Assembly: GCA_900546605.1 (NCBI GenBank)
Contig: URDV01000106.1
Location: forward strand, 1 to 7,596
DNA from: an uncultured Prevotella sp.
GTDB taxonomy: Bacteria > Bacteroidota > Bacteroidia > Bacteroidales > Bacteroidaceae
Length of the DNA stretch: 7,596 nt
Direction: 5' to 3'
The stretch's first letter is position 1, and each line of letters begins with the position of its first letter. Of this stretch, positions 1 to 6,457 are shown piece by piece. The notes under the pieces are model-generated. The model saw only the letters and a list, made by a program, of their open reading frames with translations, made no database searches and was not told the origin of the DNA. Made by a program: the position numbers and the translations under genes.

Positions 1-5
1 TACTT

Positions 6-36
6 GTTAACCTGTCAACTTGTTAACCCGTTAACC
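6..36. repeat. Short 8-base tandem repeat
   Basis: About four imperfect copies of an 8-base unit run head to tail: GTTAACCT, GTCAACTT, GTTAACCC and GTTAACC. The array begins at or before the window edge, so its true length is unknown. It lies about 80 bases beyond the stop codon of the TPR lipoprotein gene. Its last part (AACCCGTT, 25-32) can pair with AACGGGTT at 49-56, leaving a 16-base loop. No T-run follows on either strand, so it is not called a terminator. No function can be assigned. Confidence 0.6.
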
Positions 37-115
37 AACAATTCCGCCAACGGGTTTACTATAGAAAAAAATATCATGGGTTTGTGTATGCTCATTTGTA
101 TGTGGAGATGGTGGG

Positions 116-3034
116 CTAATACCACTCACCATCGTCGTCGGTGCTGCCTCCGTTGCTGTCGGTATTGTTCATGCGGTCTAACTGTTCAGGCGAATATTCG
201 TCTTCATAATGTTGCTCAATGGGGGCGGTCTCAACGGGTTGGTTCACGGGCAATTGCAAGGGAGCAAATGTTTTGTCGTAGAACTTCTGATAGTCGTTGA
301 TGCTAAACGCTGTGCCTATGAGGTCGAGGTTCGCCTTTGATATGAGCATAATACGACCCTTTGACAAGTAGGGAGCTAATGCCTTTGACTTGAACACTCG
401 CTGCGCATAAGCGTGCACCTCGTCGAATGAGTTGAAACCAGCTATACGGAATTGGCTTAAGCCTTTGTCTGTTACAATGCTCATGTCAAAACCGCGCACC
501 ACAAAGGTGGTGAAGTTGAAGTGAGCCATTTCAAATAATAATTGGTTGGCATTGACAGAGTCAGTGGGGTAGGCCAACACAAATAAGAAGGGGGCACTAC
601 GCTCGGCCGTGAACTGCTTGCTTTGGTTGGCTTGGTCAACAGCAGCGTCGGCCGTTGAGGTGCGGCGGTCCCAAAGTGAACCTAAATCGAAGGTGCCTGT
701 GCCAGGCTTTCGCCCTTCTTCCAAACCCTTTACAATCATTCCTGCCAGATTGCTCACATCGCTATCGGGGTACTTTTCAACAAGGCCGCGTAGCTCTTCT
801 ACCAAGTCGTGGGTGGTAGAGGTGCCTAAATGGGCCAATGCATGTATGAAGATGAACTTGGGCCGATTCACACCATTAGGATACTTGTTGGTGGAACGAG
901 CAAAGTTATCATCCACCATTTGTACATTGCGCTGCCTGTAAGCTTGGTAGGTGGCTGTGTAAAGAGAGTCCTCAATGGCTTTGCCAAAGCGAGCATTGTA
1001 TTCAAAGTCGGGGTCGTTGATGAGCAGAGTGCGTTCATCACTGGCATAGTGTTGTGCCATGTAGCTGCGCATGGCGTTAGCCTTGTCGGTACGCCCCCAA
1101 CGTGAGTAAAGCAGAAATAGCTGATAGTAAACGTTGGCTAACTGCTCATAGGTGGGATATTGCGTGGTGATGCGTTCAAGGGTAGAGGCTGCTAATGGGA
1201 AGTCCTCTAATTCATCCTTCTCAATGACTCCCGCATTGTAAAGGCCATCCATGATAATAAGGTCAGAGGCTGTTTTGGCCTCTTCGCTAAACGGAATTTG
1301 CTTCAGATAATAAGCGCGTTGGTGTGGATCATTTTCAATTGAGTCGTTCCCCTCGGCTAAGGTTGAATCATTGGCCTCAATGGCATTGAGCGAGTCGCGT
1401 AAGGCTGCTATTGAGTCGTCAGCTTCATAGTCAAAGCCCTCGGCATCGTCCATTTTCAGCACGGTGTGGTTAGAGCGCCGCCAGTTATCCTCGTTTTTGC
1501 GTTTCCCCCATCGCTTAGCAAAGTCTTGTTTGCCCTGTGCCACTTGCATGGGGTTGTAAAAGTACCATGCTTTGTTATTGTTGTTTTGAGTAGTGGTGTG
1601 CGTAGTGGAGTTGGTATTACTGCCATCCGTGTTTTGAGCATTTTCGTCGGCACGTGCTTGTGCTGCCGAGTCGCGTTTTGCTTTACGTTCCTCAGCTTCT
1701 TTCTTTTTTAAAGCCTCAATCACACGGTCAATAGCAGCGTTGCGGTCAGCCTCGCTCATGCGGGCCAAGGTTTGTAAGCTATCTTGCAAGTGCACAGCCG
1801 AGGTGTAAGGCACCAGTTTGTCGAGTACCTTTGAGCGTCGTGTGATGTCTTCATAGTCGGTGCGTTCTTTGTCAATGAGTCCGATAGCCTCGGTGTAACA
1901 AGGCTGTGCTTTGTCAAATTGTTGGCGATCCCAGTACAACTCGCCTAAGCGAAGTAGCAACACCCCCTTTTCAATGCCGTTGCGTTTACTTTTACTGCGG
2001 CCTTGTTCGTAAGCTGCTATGGCAGCGGTGGTGTCGCGTTGTGCCAAGTAAATGTTGCCCATGGCATAGTACACTTGGTCAAGGTATTCCTTGTTGGTTT
2101 CAGAGCGTGCCATGCGTCGCAGCTTATTTATCATGCTCTTGCTTTGTGTGCCTTGTTGTGCCAACACCTCGGTTTGCAAAATGCGGGCATTGAAGGCCAG
2201 CTCAAAGGGTGGACTTTTGCGAATGCACTTTTGCAGTGCGGCATAAGCCTCTTGGGTGTGGCCCAAGTGTTGGTTCACCTGTCCTAATAAGTAGTAAAGG
2301 CGTGCTTTTCTATAACTGCCTTTGGCATAATGGGCTGCTCGCTTAAGGTAAGGCAGCGCATCGGCAAAACGCTCTTGTCGCAACAAAAGGTCAGCTTGCG
2401 TAGCATCGGCTTCGCGCAAAGTTTGTCGGGTAACAGAGTCGCGACGAACTCGTTTTAGGGCATCTTCAGCATCGTAGTACCACTTGGCTTGTGTGTAGCA
2501 ACGAGCCAACCACTGTCGTGCTTCAGAAGCTACAGCTGGTTCGGCCGCATATAAGCGTGTGATGTATGAGAAGGTGGCAGCAGCTTCAAAAAAGTCGCCT
2601 TTCATGAATTGGGCACGCCCCATCATGAGCCATGCATTTTTTAAGAAAGGGTTATACTCTTTTCGTTGCAAGTAAGCTTTCATTTTAGGCGATTTGCGCT
2701 TGTTGGCACTCACCACAGGACGACGCTTAATGCTGTGTAGCGAAATGGCTTTTTGGCATTTGGTAATGGCTGTTTCAAAGTTTGACTTGCCAGTGGTGCG
2801 CGACTTTTCGTTGCCTACTAAAAACACAGGTAGCAGGTGTGTGTAATCATCTTTGTGACTATTCAACTTGGCTTGCTCGCCCTCGGTGTAGGCTTGTGAA
2901 CCATTAAAGAAAACGTTGTAGCGCGTGGTGAATGATTGCCAAAAACGCGAAGAAGCCGTGTTCTTTTTAGTAGAACACGACGCAAACAGCAACAATAGTG
3001 CTATGCCGAATAATATGTAGGGTGAACGTTTCAA
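116..3034 (-). CDS. porW: TPR-repeat lipoprotein, probable PorW/SprE of type IX secretion
   Basis: This 972-residue protein is most likely the periplasm-facing outer-membrane lipoprotein PorW (SprE in gliding species), which in studied Bacteroidota is needed for type IX secretion and is thought to link the trans-envelope ring to the translocon. Residues 1-20 form a lipoprotein signal peptide: MKR, a hydrophobic stretch, then FASC with Cys20 as the lipidated residue. The segment FWQSFTTRYNVFFNG (31-45) resembles the family's N-terminus. TPR-like helical pairs fill about 125-390. A charged coiled-coil-like stretch (430-463) and an Asn/Thr-rich linker (464-487) precede the motif AWYFYNP...WGKR...WRRS (489-521). 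More helical repeats follow at about 585-770, then a C-terminal domain (about 812-925) and an acidic tail. The start must be TTG: an in-frame TGA lies five codons upstream, and no downstream ATG would keep the signal peptide. It begins 32 bases after the permease stop, so co-transcription is likely. Family assignment rests on recognition of motifs and layout, without a search. Confidence 0.75.
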   Translation of the reverse strand: MKRSPYILFGIALLLLFASCSTKKNTASSRFWQSFTTRYNVFFNGSQAYTEGEQAKLNSHKDDYTHLLPVFLVGNEKSRTTGKSNFETAITKCQKAISLHSIKRRPVVSANKRKSPKMKAYLQRKEYNPFLKNAWLMMGRAQFMKGDFFEAAATFSYITRLYAAEPAVASEARQWLARCYTQAKWYYDAEDALKRVRRDSVTRQTLREADATQADLLLRQERFADALPYLKRAAHYAKGSYRKARLYYLLGQVNQHLGHTQEAYAALQKCIRKSPPFELAFNARILQTEVLAQQGTQSKSMINKLRRMARSETNKEYLDQVYYAMGNIYLAQRDTTAAIAAYEQGRSKSKRNGIEKGVLLLRLGELYWDRQQFDKAQPCYTEAIGLIDKERTDYEDITRRSKVLDKLVPYTSAVHLQDSLQTLARMSEADRNAAIDRVIEALKKKEAEERKAKRDSAAQARADENAQNTDGSNTNSTTHTTTQNNNNKAWYFYNPMQVAQGKQDFAKRWGKRKNEDNWRRSNHTVLKMDDAEGFDYEADDSIAALRDSLNAIEANDSTLAEGNDSIENDPHQRAYYLKQIPFSEEAKTASDLIIMDGLYNAGVIEKDELEDFPLAASTLERITTQYPTYEQLANVYYQLFLLYSRWGRTDKANAMRSYMAQHYASDERTLLINDPDFEYNARFGKAIEDSLYTATYQAYRQRNVQMVDDNFARSTNKYPNGVNRPKFIFIHALAHLGTSTTHDLVEELRGLVEKYPDSDVSNLAGMIVKGLEEGRKPGTGTFDLGSLWDRRTSTADAAVDQANQSKQFTAERSAPFLFVLAYPTDSVNANQLLFEMAHFNFTTFVVRGFDMSIVTDKGLSQFRIAGFNSFDEVHAYAQRVFKSKALAPYLSKGRIMLISKANLDLIGTAFSINDYQKFYDKTFAPLQLPVNQPVETAPIEQHYEDEYSPEQLDRMNNTDSNGGSTDDDGEWY

Positions 3035-3066
3035 TTTAAAACTGTGTCAAAGGGTTAGGTAGAGGC

Positions 3067-3876
3067 TTATGCGTGTTTCCTAATAATGAACGTTTTTATG
3101 ACTCTTGCTATGGCGTAAATGCCAATGCTCACTAAAATGATAGATGCTCCGCCAGGTACATCGGCGTAGTAAGAGAGTAACAATCCGCCCACACATCCCA
3201 CATAGGCAATGATGGCCGATAGCCACACAATGCGGTTGTAAGTGTGAGCAAAGAGTGAAGCCGTCATTTGTGGTACGCTGAGCAGCGAAATGACCATAAC
3301 AATGCCCACCATGTGCAGGCAGCCTACAATGGTAAGAGCTGTGAAGATTGTCATGATGGTTTCGATGGTAGTGACGGGGAGACCTTGTGTGCGTGCAAAA
3401 CTGGCATCGCAAGCTATGCTGATAATGGCGCGTTGCAACAATAGGTAAAGCAACAATGCTAATAGCGTGAGGGAGCCTAACACAATGAGGTCGGTGCGTG
3501 AAATGCTGAGTATGTCGCCAAATAAGTAGGCGGGCAAGTCGGTCATGAAGCCAGGGGCTAAGTAGGCAAACATAATGCCAAGTGCCATGCCAAAAGTCCA
3601 CAACATGGCTATGGCAGAGTCCTCACGAATGGTGCGTTTGCTGCTTAACCAGCGTATGCCTAAGCCTGATAGCATGGCAAATGCTCCTGCCCCTAACAAG
3701 GGTGAAAAACCAAAGTAGGCTCCTAACCCAACTCCTCCTAATGAGGCATGTGCCATGCCACCACCTGCAATGACCATGCGGCGGCTGACAACGTAGGTAC
3801 CAATGATGGCACATAGTAGTGAGGCTAATAGTGCACCTAAAAGTGCATTTTGAAAAAAAGTGTAGGTGAGAAGCAT
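3067..3876 (-). CDS. Metal (zinc/manganese-type) ABC transporter permease, ABC-3 family
   Basis: The 269-residue protein is an inner-membrane permease of the ZnuB/MntB/TroC (ABC-3) family, which carries Zn2+, Mn2+ or Fe2+ inward with a partner ATPase and a substrate-binding protein. It is nearly all hydrophobic helices, about seven to nine of them, and the length is usual for the family. Visible family signatures are GGGMAHASLGGVGLG (38-52), the RED..IAMLW..GMALGI stretch (84-101), YLFGDIL (117-123), GIVMVISLLSVPQ (191-203) and DVPGGASIIL (239-248). The ATG at 3876 opens directly into the first membrane helix. No ATPase or binding-protein gene lies on either side: upstream is a 307-base gap and downstream is porW. 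The partners must be encoded elsewhere, or beyond the window. The metal cannot be told from sequence, so no gene symbol is given. Confidence 0.88.
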   Translation of the reverse strand: MLLTYTFFQNALLGALLASLLCAIIGTYVVSRRMVIAGGGMAHASLGGVGLGAYFGFSPLLGAGAFAMLSGLGIRWLSSKRTIREDSAIAMLWTFGMALGIMFAYLAPGFMTDLPAYLFGDILSISRTDLIVLGSLTLLALLLYLLLQRAIISIACDASFARTQGLPVTTIETIMTIFTALTIVGCLHMVGIVMVISLLSVPQMTASLFAHTYNRIVWLSAIIAYVGCVGGLLLSYYADVPGGASIILVSIGIYAIARVIKTFIIRKHA

Positions 3877-3924
3877 TGGGCAAATATGATGTTGAAGAAG
3901 ATGTGAGGCTGAGTTGTGTAGGTG

Positions 3925-3957
3925 CAGAAGTAGTCTAAACTTTTTTTGAAAACCAAG
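3925..3957 (-). promoter_or_regulatory. Candidate promoter for the permease-porW unit
   Basis: On the minus strand CTTGG (3957-3953) is followed after 20 bases by TACTTCTG (3932-3925). This fits the Bacteroidota sigma-ABfr form TTTG, about 19-21 bases, TAnnTTTG, with one mismatch in the -7 box and one in the -33 box. Transcription would start near 3918, giving a leader of about 40 bases before the permease ATG. Inference from pattern only. Confidence 0.35.
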
Positions 3958-3988
3958 GTTTGCCTTTATCTATTTTATAATGCAGGTC

Positions 3989-4049
3989 GCACCTCGGCAT
4001 AGATTGCAAGCGAACTTGCATTCTCGGCTCTCGCTTTACACTATCTATC
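3989..4049 (+). repeat. Interspersed promoter-like repeat, copy A
   Basis: This is one of three related copies in the window. It starts with GCACCTCGGCA (3989-3999), then has a perfect small hairpin TGCAAG-CGAA-CTTGCA (4005-4020), then TCTCGCTTTACAC (4030-4042), and ends in TATCTATC (4042-4049). The last box is close to a Bacteroidota -7 element (TAnnTTTG), and a TTG lies 23 bases before it (4016-4018). If active it would transcribe rightward, antisense to the small gene at 4184-4606. It lies in the 307-base gap between that gene and the permease. See copies B (6348-6404) and C (6961-7030). Confidence 0.6.
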
Positions 4050-4071
4050 GATACTATAAAGGGCGGTTCTA

Positions 4072-4104
4072 AAAATTCTGATTTTAATATTCTAAAATAA
4101 TTTT
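4072..4104. other. A/T-only inverted repeat in the intergenic gap
   Basis: AAAATT (4072-4077) and ATTTTA (4081-4086), separated by a 3-base bulge, can pair with TAAAAT (4093-4098) and AATTTT (4099-4104) around the loop ATATTC. That makes a 12-pair stem with no G or C. It lies about 80 bases beyond the stop of the small minus-strand gene and might help end transcription, but A/T-only stems are weak and there is no GC-rich base. The rest of the 307-base gap (3877-4183) holds copy A of the repeat, the candidate permease promoter, and nothing else I can recognise. Confidence 0.3.
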
Positions 4105-4183
4105 GAATACCTACTTATAGAAAAAGCGAACATAAAGAAAGGTGAAAAATTGAATCTTCGTCAAAAAGGTTTAGACGGGTTCA

Positions 4184-4606
4184 TTAAGCGTTGGCTGCAT
4201 CGTCAATAAGCATGATAGCTTCATCCTTTAAGTCATCGGGTAAATTGATGGCTCGCAGTTGTAAGGAACGTAGCCAATCGGCCACTTCGTTAGGTCGCAT
4301 GGTAGTCATAACCTCTTCAAACTGTTCAACCTCGTTGGGTGTGTAACTGTCTGAAGTACGTCCTTTATAGGCATCAAGCTCTTCATCGTCAAAGTATTCA
4401 ATGGGTTGGCCAAGGGCAGCTGCTAACTCCTCTTTTTCACACACAGCGTGCTTTCCGCAACAACCATCGGGACGTGGCTTGCTGATGTGGGGCATTTCTT
4501 CAATTTCGCCTCGTTGCAATTGTTTATTTAATGAGCGATTGCGTAACCACCCAATAATGAATGCTACGAGTCCGAGTGCTATGAGTGAGAGTATGAGTGC
4601 GAGCAT
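4184..4606 (-). CDS. Small membrane-anchored protein with CCxxHxxC motif, unknown function
   Basis: The protein has 140 residues and I cannot give it a function. It opens with one strongly hydrophobic helix (about 2-20), followed by the basic segment RNRSLNKQLQR, so the remainder probably sits in the cytoplasm by the positive-inside rule. Next comes CCGKHAVC (49-56): Cys49, Cys50, His53 and Cys56 are spaced like a small metal or iron-sulfur site, though this is only suggestive. An acidic patch (YFDDEELD, 71-78) and a soluble C-terminal half (about 88-138), rich in acidic and Leu residues and probably helical, complete it. The ATG at 4606 lies 56 bases after the aroA stop with no convincing terminator between, so the gene is probably transcribed with aroA. 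Such small CC-motif proteins beside aroA may be conserved in Bacteroidales, but this was not checked. Confidence 0.75.
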   Translation of the reverse strand: MLALILSLIALGLVAFIIGWLRNRSLNKQLQRGEIEEMPHISKPRPDGCCGKHAVCEKEELAAALGQPIEYFDDEELDAYKGRTSDSYTPNEVEQFEEVMTTMRPNEVADWLRSLQLRAINLPDDLKDEAIMLIDDAANA

Positions 4607-4662
4607 GTAATGGTTTGTGTATAGAGTTGTTTGTTAATGGTGTGTAAGAAAAAACACAGTTT

Positions 4663-5913
4663 TTAGTGCTGCATAGTGAGTTGTTCCAAATCCTTCCAAA
4701 AGCGCGGATAGCTTTTGCTCACCACTTCGGGGTCGGCTATTTGCAAGTTGGGGTGCTTAATGCAAGCTGGTGCAAAGGCCATGGCCATGCGGTGGTCATG
4801 ATAGGTGGCAATGGGCATGCCATTGTAAGTGGAATTTGAGGGATATGCATCAATGTAAAGTGCTTCATCGCCTTCAATGCCGAGCGTAATGCCTAACTTA
4901 GCCAATTCGGCTTGCAATGCGGCCATGCGGTCAGTTTCTTTAATGCGCAAAGAGTGCAATCCTGTAAACCTAAAGGGTTGTTGCAGTAAGGCACAAGTTA
5001 CCACCAACGTTTGAGCCAAGTCAGGTTGATTGACCAAATTCAGTTCGTAGGTGGCTGATGGTGCAATGCGTTGCTCGTTAGCTTTAGTAAGTATGGCACA
5101 TTCGTGTTGAGCATCAAAGGTCGTTTTTACGCCCAAAGGTTCAAAGTAGTGTTGCACCATGCTGTCGCCTTGCAAACTGTCAGCATGTAGCCAAGGTAGC
5201 GTAATGCGTGCATGCGCATCGGGTGTAAGAGCCATGATTTCATACCAATATGAGGCAGCGCTCCAATCGCTCTCAATGCTATAAATGATGTTGTTGCGAT
5301 AGGGAGCAGCAACCACGTGTAGTGTTTGCTCGTCCGTCCAACTAATATTGGCTCCAAAGGTTCGCATCATGTTGAGCGTCATGTTAATGTAGGGACGTGA
5401 AATGATGTCACCCTCCAAATGCAAGGTGAGACCTTGTGTCATGGTGGGTGCTACCATGAGTAGGGCCGAAATGTATTGCGAACTAACGTTGGCGGGCAGC
5501 GTAATGTCGCCCCCCTTCAATTTTTTGCCTATAATGCGTAGTGGGGGGAAACCTTCGTTCTCGGTGTATTCAATGTTGGCTCCCAATTGGCGTAAAGCGT
5601 CAACCAAAACGCTGATAGGGCGTTGCTTCATGCGTTGCGTACCCGTTATGATATGTTCCTCATTAGCGCAGGTGGCAAAGAATGCTGTCAGAAAGCGCAT
5701 GGCTGTACCAGCAGCCATAATGTCAATGGTGAGTGTGCGCTCACGCAGTGCGCGCCACATAACAAAGGTGTCATCGCATGTCGACATACGTTCAACACTT
5801 GAATCGGATCCGCTTAGTGCGCAAAGTAGTAAGGCGCGGTTACTAAGGCTCTTTGATGAGGGCAACTCAATGTTCGCTTGTATGTGGTTGGGTAGGTGAG
5901 GCGTGTAAGTCAT
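4663..5913 (-). CDS. aroA: 3-phosphoshikimate 1-carboxyvinyltransferase (EPSP synthase)
   Basis: AroA joins phosphoenolpyruvate to shikimate-3-phosphate to make EPSP, the sixth step of the shikimate pathway to chorismate, in the cytoplasm. The 416 residues match the usual length (about 420-440). Signature positions are present: LPSSKSLSNRALLL with K21, S22 and R26; AGTAMRF (68-74); the RMKQRP loop with R94 and R98; SSQ (144-146); NQPDLAQT with the catalytic Asp298; LRIKETDR (322-329) with K325, E326 and R329; YHDHRMAM (371-378) with R375; and K400 in VVSKSYPRF. One departure is Phe74, where the E. coli enzyme has Pro101. The ATG at 5913 puts the first motif about 17 residues in, as expected. 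The gene is divergent from the tRNA-Pro gene and leads the small CC-motif gene. Its glutamine codons are 18 CAA to 1 CAG. Confidence 0.96.
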   Translation of the reverse strand: MTYTPHLPNHIQANIELPSSKSLSNRALLLCALSGSDSSVERMSTCDDTFVMWRALRERTLTIDIMAAGTAMRFLTAFFATCANEEHIITGTQRMKQRPISVLVDALRQLGANIEYTENEGFPPLRIIGKKLKGGDITLPANVSSQYISALLMVAPTMTQGLTLHLEGDIISRPYINMTLNMMRTFGANISWTDEQTLHVVAAPYRNNIIYSIESDWSAASYWYEIMALTPDAHARITLPWLHADSLQGDSMVQHYFEPLGVKTTFDAQHECAILTKANEQRIAPSATYELNLVNQPDLAQTLVVTCALLQQPFRFTGLHSLRIKETDRMAALQAELAKLGITLGIEGDEALYIDAYPSNSTYNGMPIATYHDHRMAMAFAPACIKHPNLQIADPEVVSKSYPRFWKDLEQLTMQH

Positions 5914-5947
5914 TGTTATTAGTGATGAAATCGGTTCTTGTGTGGTG

Positions 5948-5976
5948 ATGTGCCTTATATGTGCTTCATGTGCCTT
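5948..5976 (-). repeat. Three direct repeats in the aroA leader
   Basis: On the minus strand the 9-base unit AAGGCACAT occurs at 5976-5968 and 5956-5948, with a variant GAAGCACAT at 5967-5959 between them. The copies start 9 and 11 bases apart. They lie 35-63 bases upstream of the aroA ATG, probably inside its 5' untranslated leader. A protein-binding or RNA-level role is possible, but nothing in the sequence decides it. Confidence 0.4.
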
Positions 5977-6025
5977 TTAGGTTTCCTTTGCTAAATCAAG
6001 AAAATGGCTCAAGCAATATGCATAG

Positions 6026-6047
6026 GTAGCATCACGCTACAAAGTTA
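6026..6047 (-). promoter_or_regulatory. Candidate aroA promoter -7 box with adjoining inverted repeat
   Basis: On the minus strand TAACTTTG (6047-6040) matches the Bacteroidota -7 consensus TAnnTTTG exactly, which would place the start near 6033 and give aroA a leader of about 120 bases. A matching -33 box at the right distance is not seen; the nearest TTG is only 13 bases upstream. The inverted repeat GTAGC-GTGAT-GCTAC (6040-6026) begins at the last base of the box and covers the predicted start. It could be an operator or a hairpin at the 5' end of the transcript. Confidence 0.4.
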
Positions 6048-6090
6048 GTGTTTTTCATAGCAAGTGCTTGGTGTTTGTTGCTATAAAATG

Positions 6091-6110
6091 AAGTTTTTTC
6101 AAAAAAACTT
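6091..6110. other. 20-base A/T-rich palindrome between aroA and tRNA-Pro
   Basis: AAGTTTTTT (6091-6099) and AAAAAACTT (6102-6110) are perfect reverse complements around the two bases CA. The palindrome lies about 10 bases upstream of the tRNA promoter -33 box and about 44 bases upstream of the candidate aroA -7 box. It may serve as an A/T-rich upstream element or intrinsic bend for the tRNA promoter. The rest of the 248-base divergent region shows no further gene. Confidence 0.4.
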
Positions 6111-6119
6111 GCTGTAAAA

Positions 6120-6150
6120 TTTGTCAGTTCATAAAAAAGCAGTACTTTTG
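6120..6150 (+). promoter_or_regulatory. Promoter of tRNA-Pro (Bacteroidota type)
   Basis: TTTG (6120-6123) is followed after 19 bases by TACTTTTG (6143-6150), an exact match to the TTTG / TAnnTTTG promoter of Bacteroidota with ideal spacing. The predicted start near 6156 leaves only a few bases before the mature tRNA 5' end at 6162, as is common for stable RNA genes. Confidence 0.8.
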
Positions 6151-6161
6151 CACTCGCAATT

Positions 6162-6236
6162 CGGGGTGTAGCTCAGCCCGGTTAGAGTACGCGTCTGGGG
6201 GGCGTGTGGTCGCTGGTTCGAATCCAGTCACCCCGA
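6162..6236 (+). tRNA. tRNA-Pro (anticodon GGG)
   Basis: The 75 bases fold into a full cloverleaf. The acceptor stem CGGGGTG (6162-6168) pairs fully with CACCCCG (6229-6235), and the discriminator is A6236. The D stem is GCTC/GAGT (6171-6174 with 6185-6188). The anticodon stem CGCGT/GCGTG (6190-6194 with 6202-6206) has two G-U pairs and encloses the loop CTGGGGG, giving anticodon GGG at 6197-6199, which reads CCC and CCU. The T stem GCTGG/CCAGT encloses TTCGAAT (6217-6223). The 3' CCA is not encoded. C1 pairing with G72 fits a bacterial proline tRNA. The gene has its own promoter and terminator and stands divergent from aroA. Its 3' half is a plausible attachment site for the element whose integrase begins 222 bases downstream; no second copy of the tRNA end lies in the window. 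Confidence 0.96.
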
Positions 6237-6242
6237 CTGGTT

Positions 6243-6283
6243 AAAGGTAGTAAGTTGTTTCGACAATGTGCTACCTTTTTTTT
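6243..6283 (+). terminator. Rho-independent terminator of tRNA-Pro
   Basis: AAAGGTAG (6243-6250) pairs with CTACCTTT (6271-6278), an inner stem TTGT/ACAA is capped by the tetraloop TTCG (6259-6262), and a run of eight T ends at 6283. It begins 7 bases after the tRNA and should end its transcript. Confidence 0.85.
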
Positions 6284-6347
6284 GATTGTGTTTGTTGAGT
6301 GAATTGCTCTCAAACTATTTATTATTTTGCATTCGCGAAGACAGGCT

Positions 6348-6404
6348 GCACCTCGGCATAATTCAAATAAATTTGGCTTCTGCTATCGGTTTTCACTGTC
6401 ATTG
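6348..6404 (+). repeat. Interspersed promoter-like repeat, copy B (possible integrase promoter)
   Basis: GCACCTCGGCATA (6348-6360) is followed by a small hairpin CAAAT-AA-ATTTG (6364-6375), then TTCTGCTATCGGTTTTCAC (6378-6396) and a degenerate -7 box TGTCATTG (6397-6404; four of six consensus positions). TTTG at 6372-6375 lies 21 bases before that box, so this copy could drive the integrase, starting near 6410 with a leader of about 48 bases. GACAG at 6340-6344 and CTGTC at 6396-6400 form an inverted pair around the repeat and may mark its ends. Confidence 0.55.
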
Positions 6405-6457
6405 CAGCCGTGAAGAGACACTTCACCACGAATAATCATCAATAATACATATCAGTT

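Noticed and set aside
6..36. CRISPR-like array
   Set aside because: The units are only 8 bases with no spacers, so it is a simple tandem repeat.
4..300. 98-codon plus-strand open frame at the left edge
   Set aside because: It begins in the tandem repeat with TTG and overlaps the end of the lipoprotein gene on the other strand; composition is Cys/Arg-rich and not protein-like.
3080..3601. 173-codon minus-strand open frame inside the permease
   Set aside because: It is a shifted frame of the permease gene with a His/Cys-rich product lacking any domain; the permease frame has strong family motifs.
4607..4662. Terminator between aroA and the small CC-motif gene
   Set aside because: Only a weak TGTGT/ACACA pairing is visible with the T-run in the loop, not after the stem; read-through into the next gene is more likely.
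5402..5899. 165-codon plus-strand open frame opposite aroA
   Set aside because: It is antisense to well-conserved EPSP synthase motifs, with no promoter or ribosome site of its own.
6284..6330. Second promoter before the integrase (TTATTTTG, 6322-6329)
   Set aside because: The -7 box has one mismatch and no TTTG sits at the right distance; copy B of the repeat offers a better though still weak candidate.
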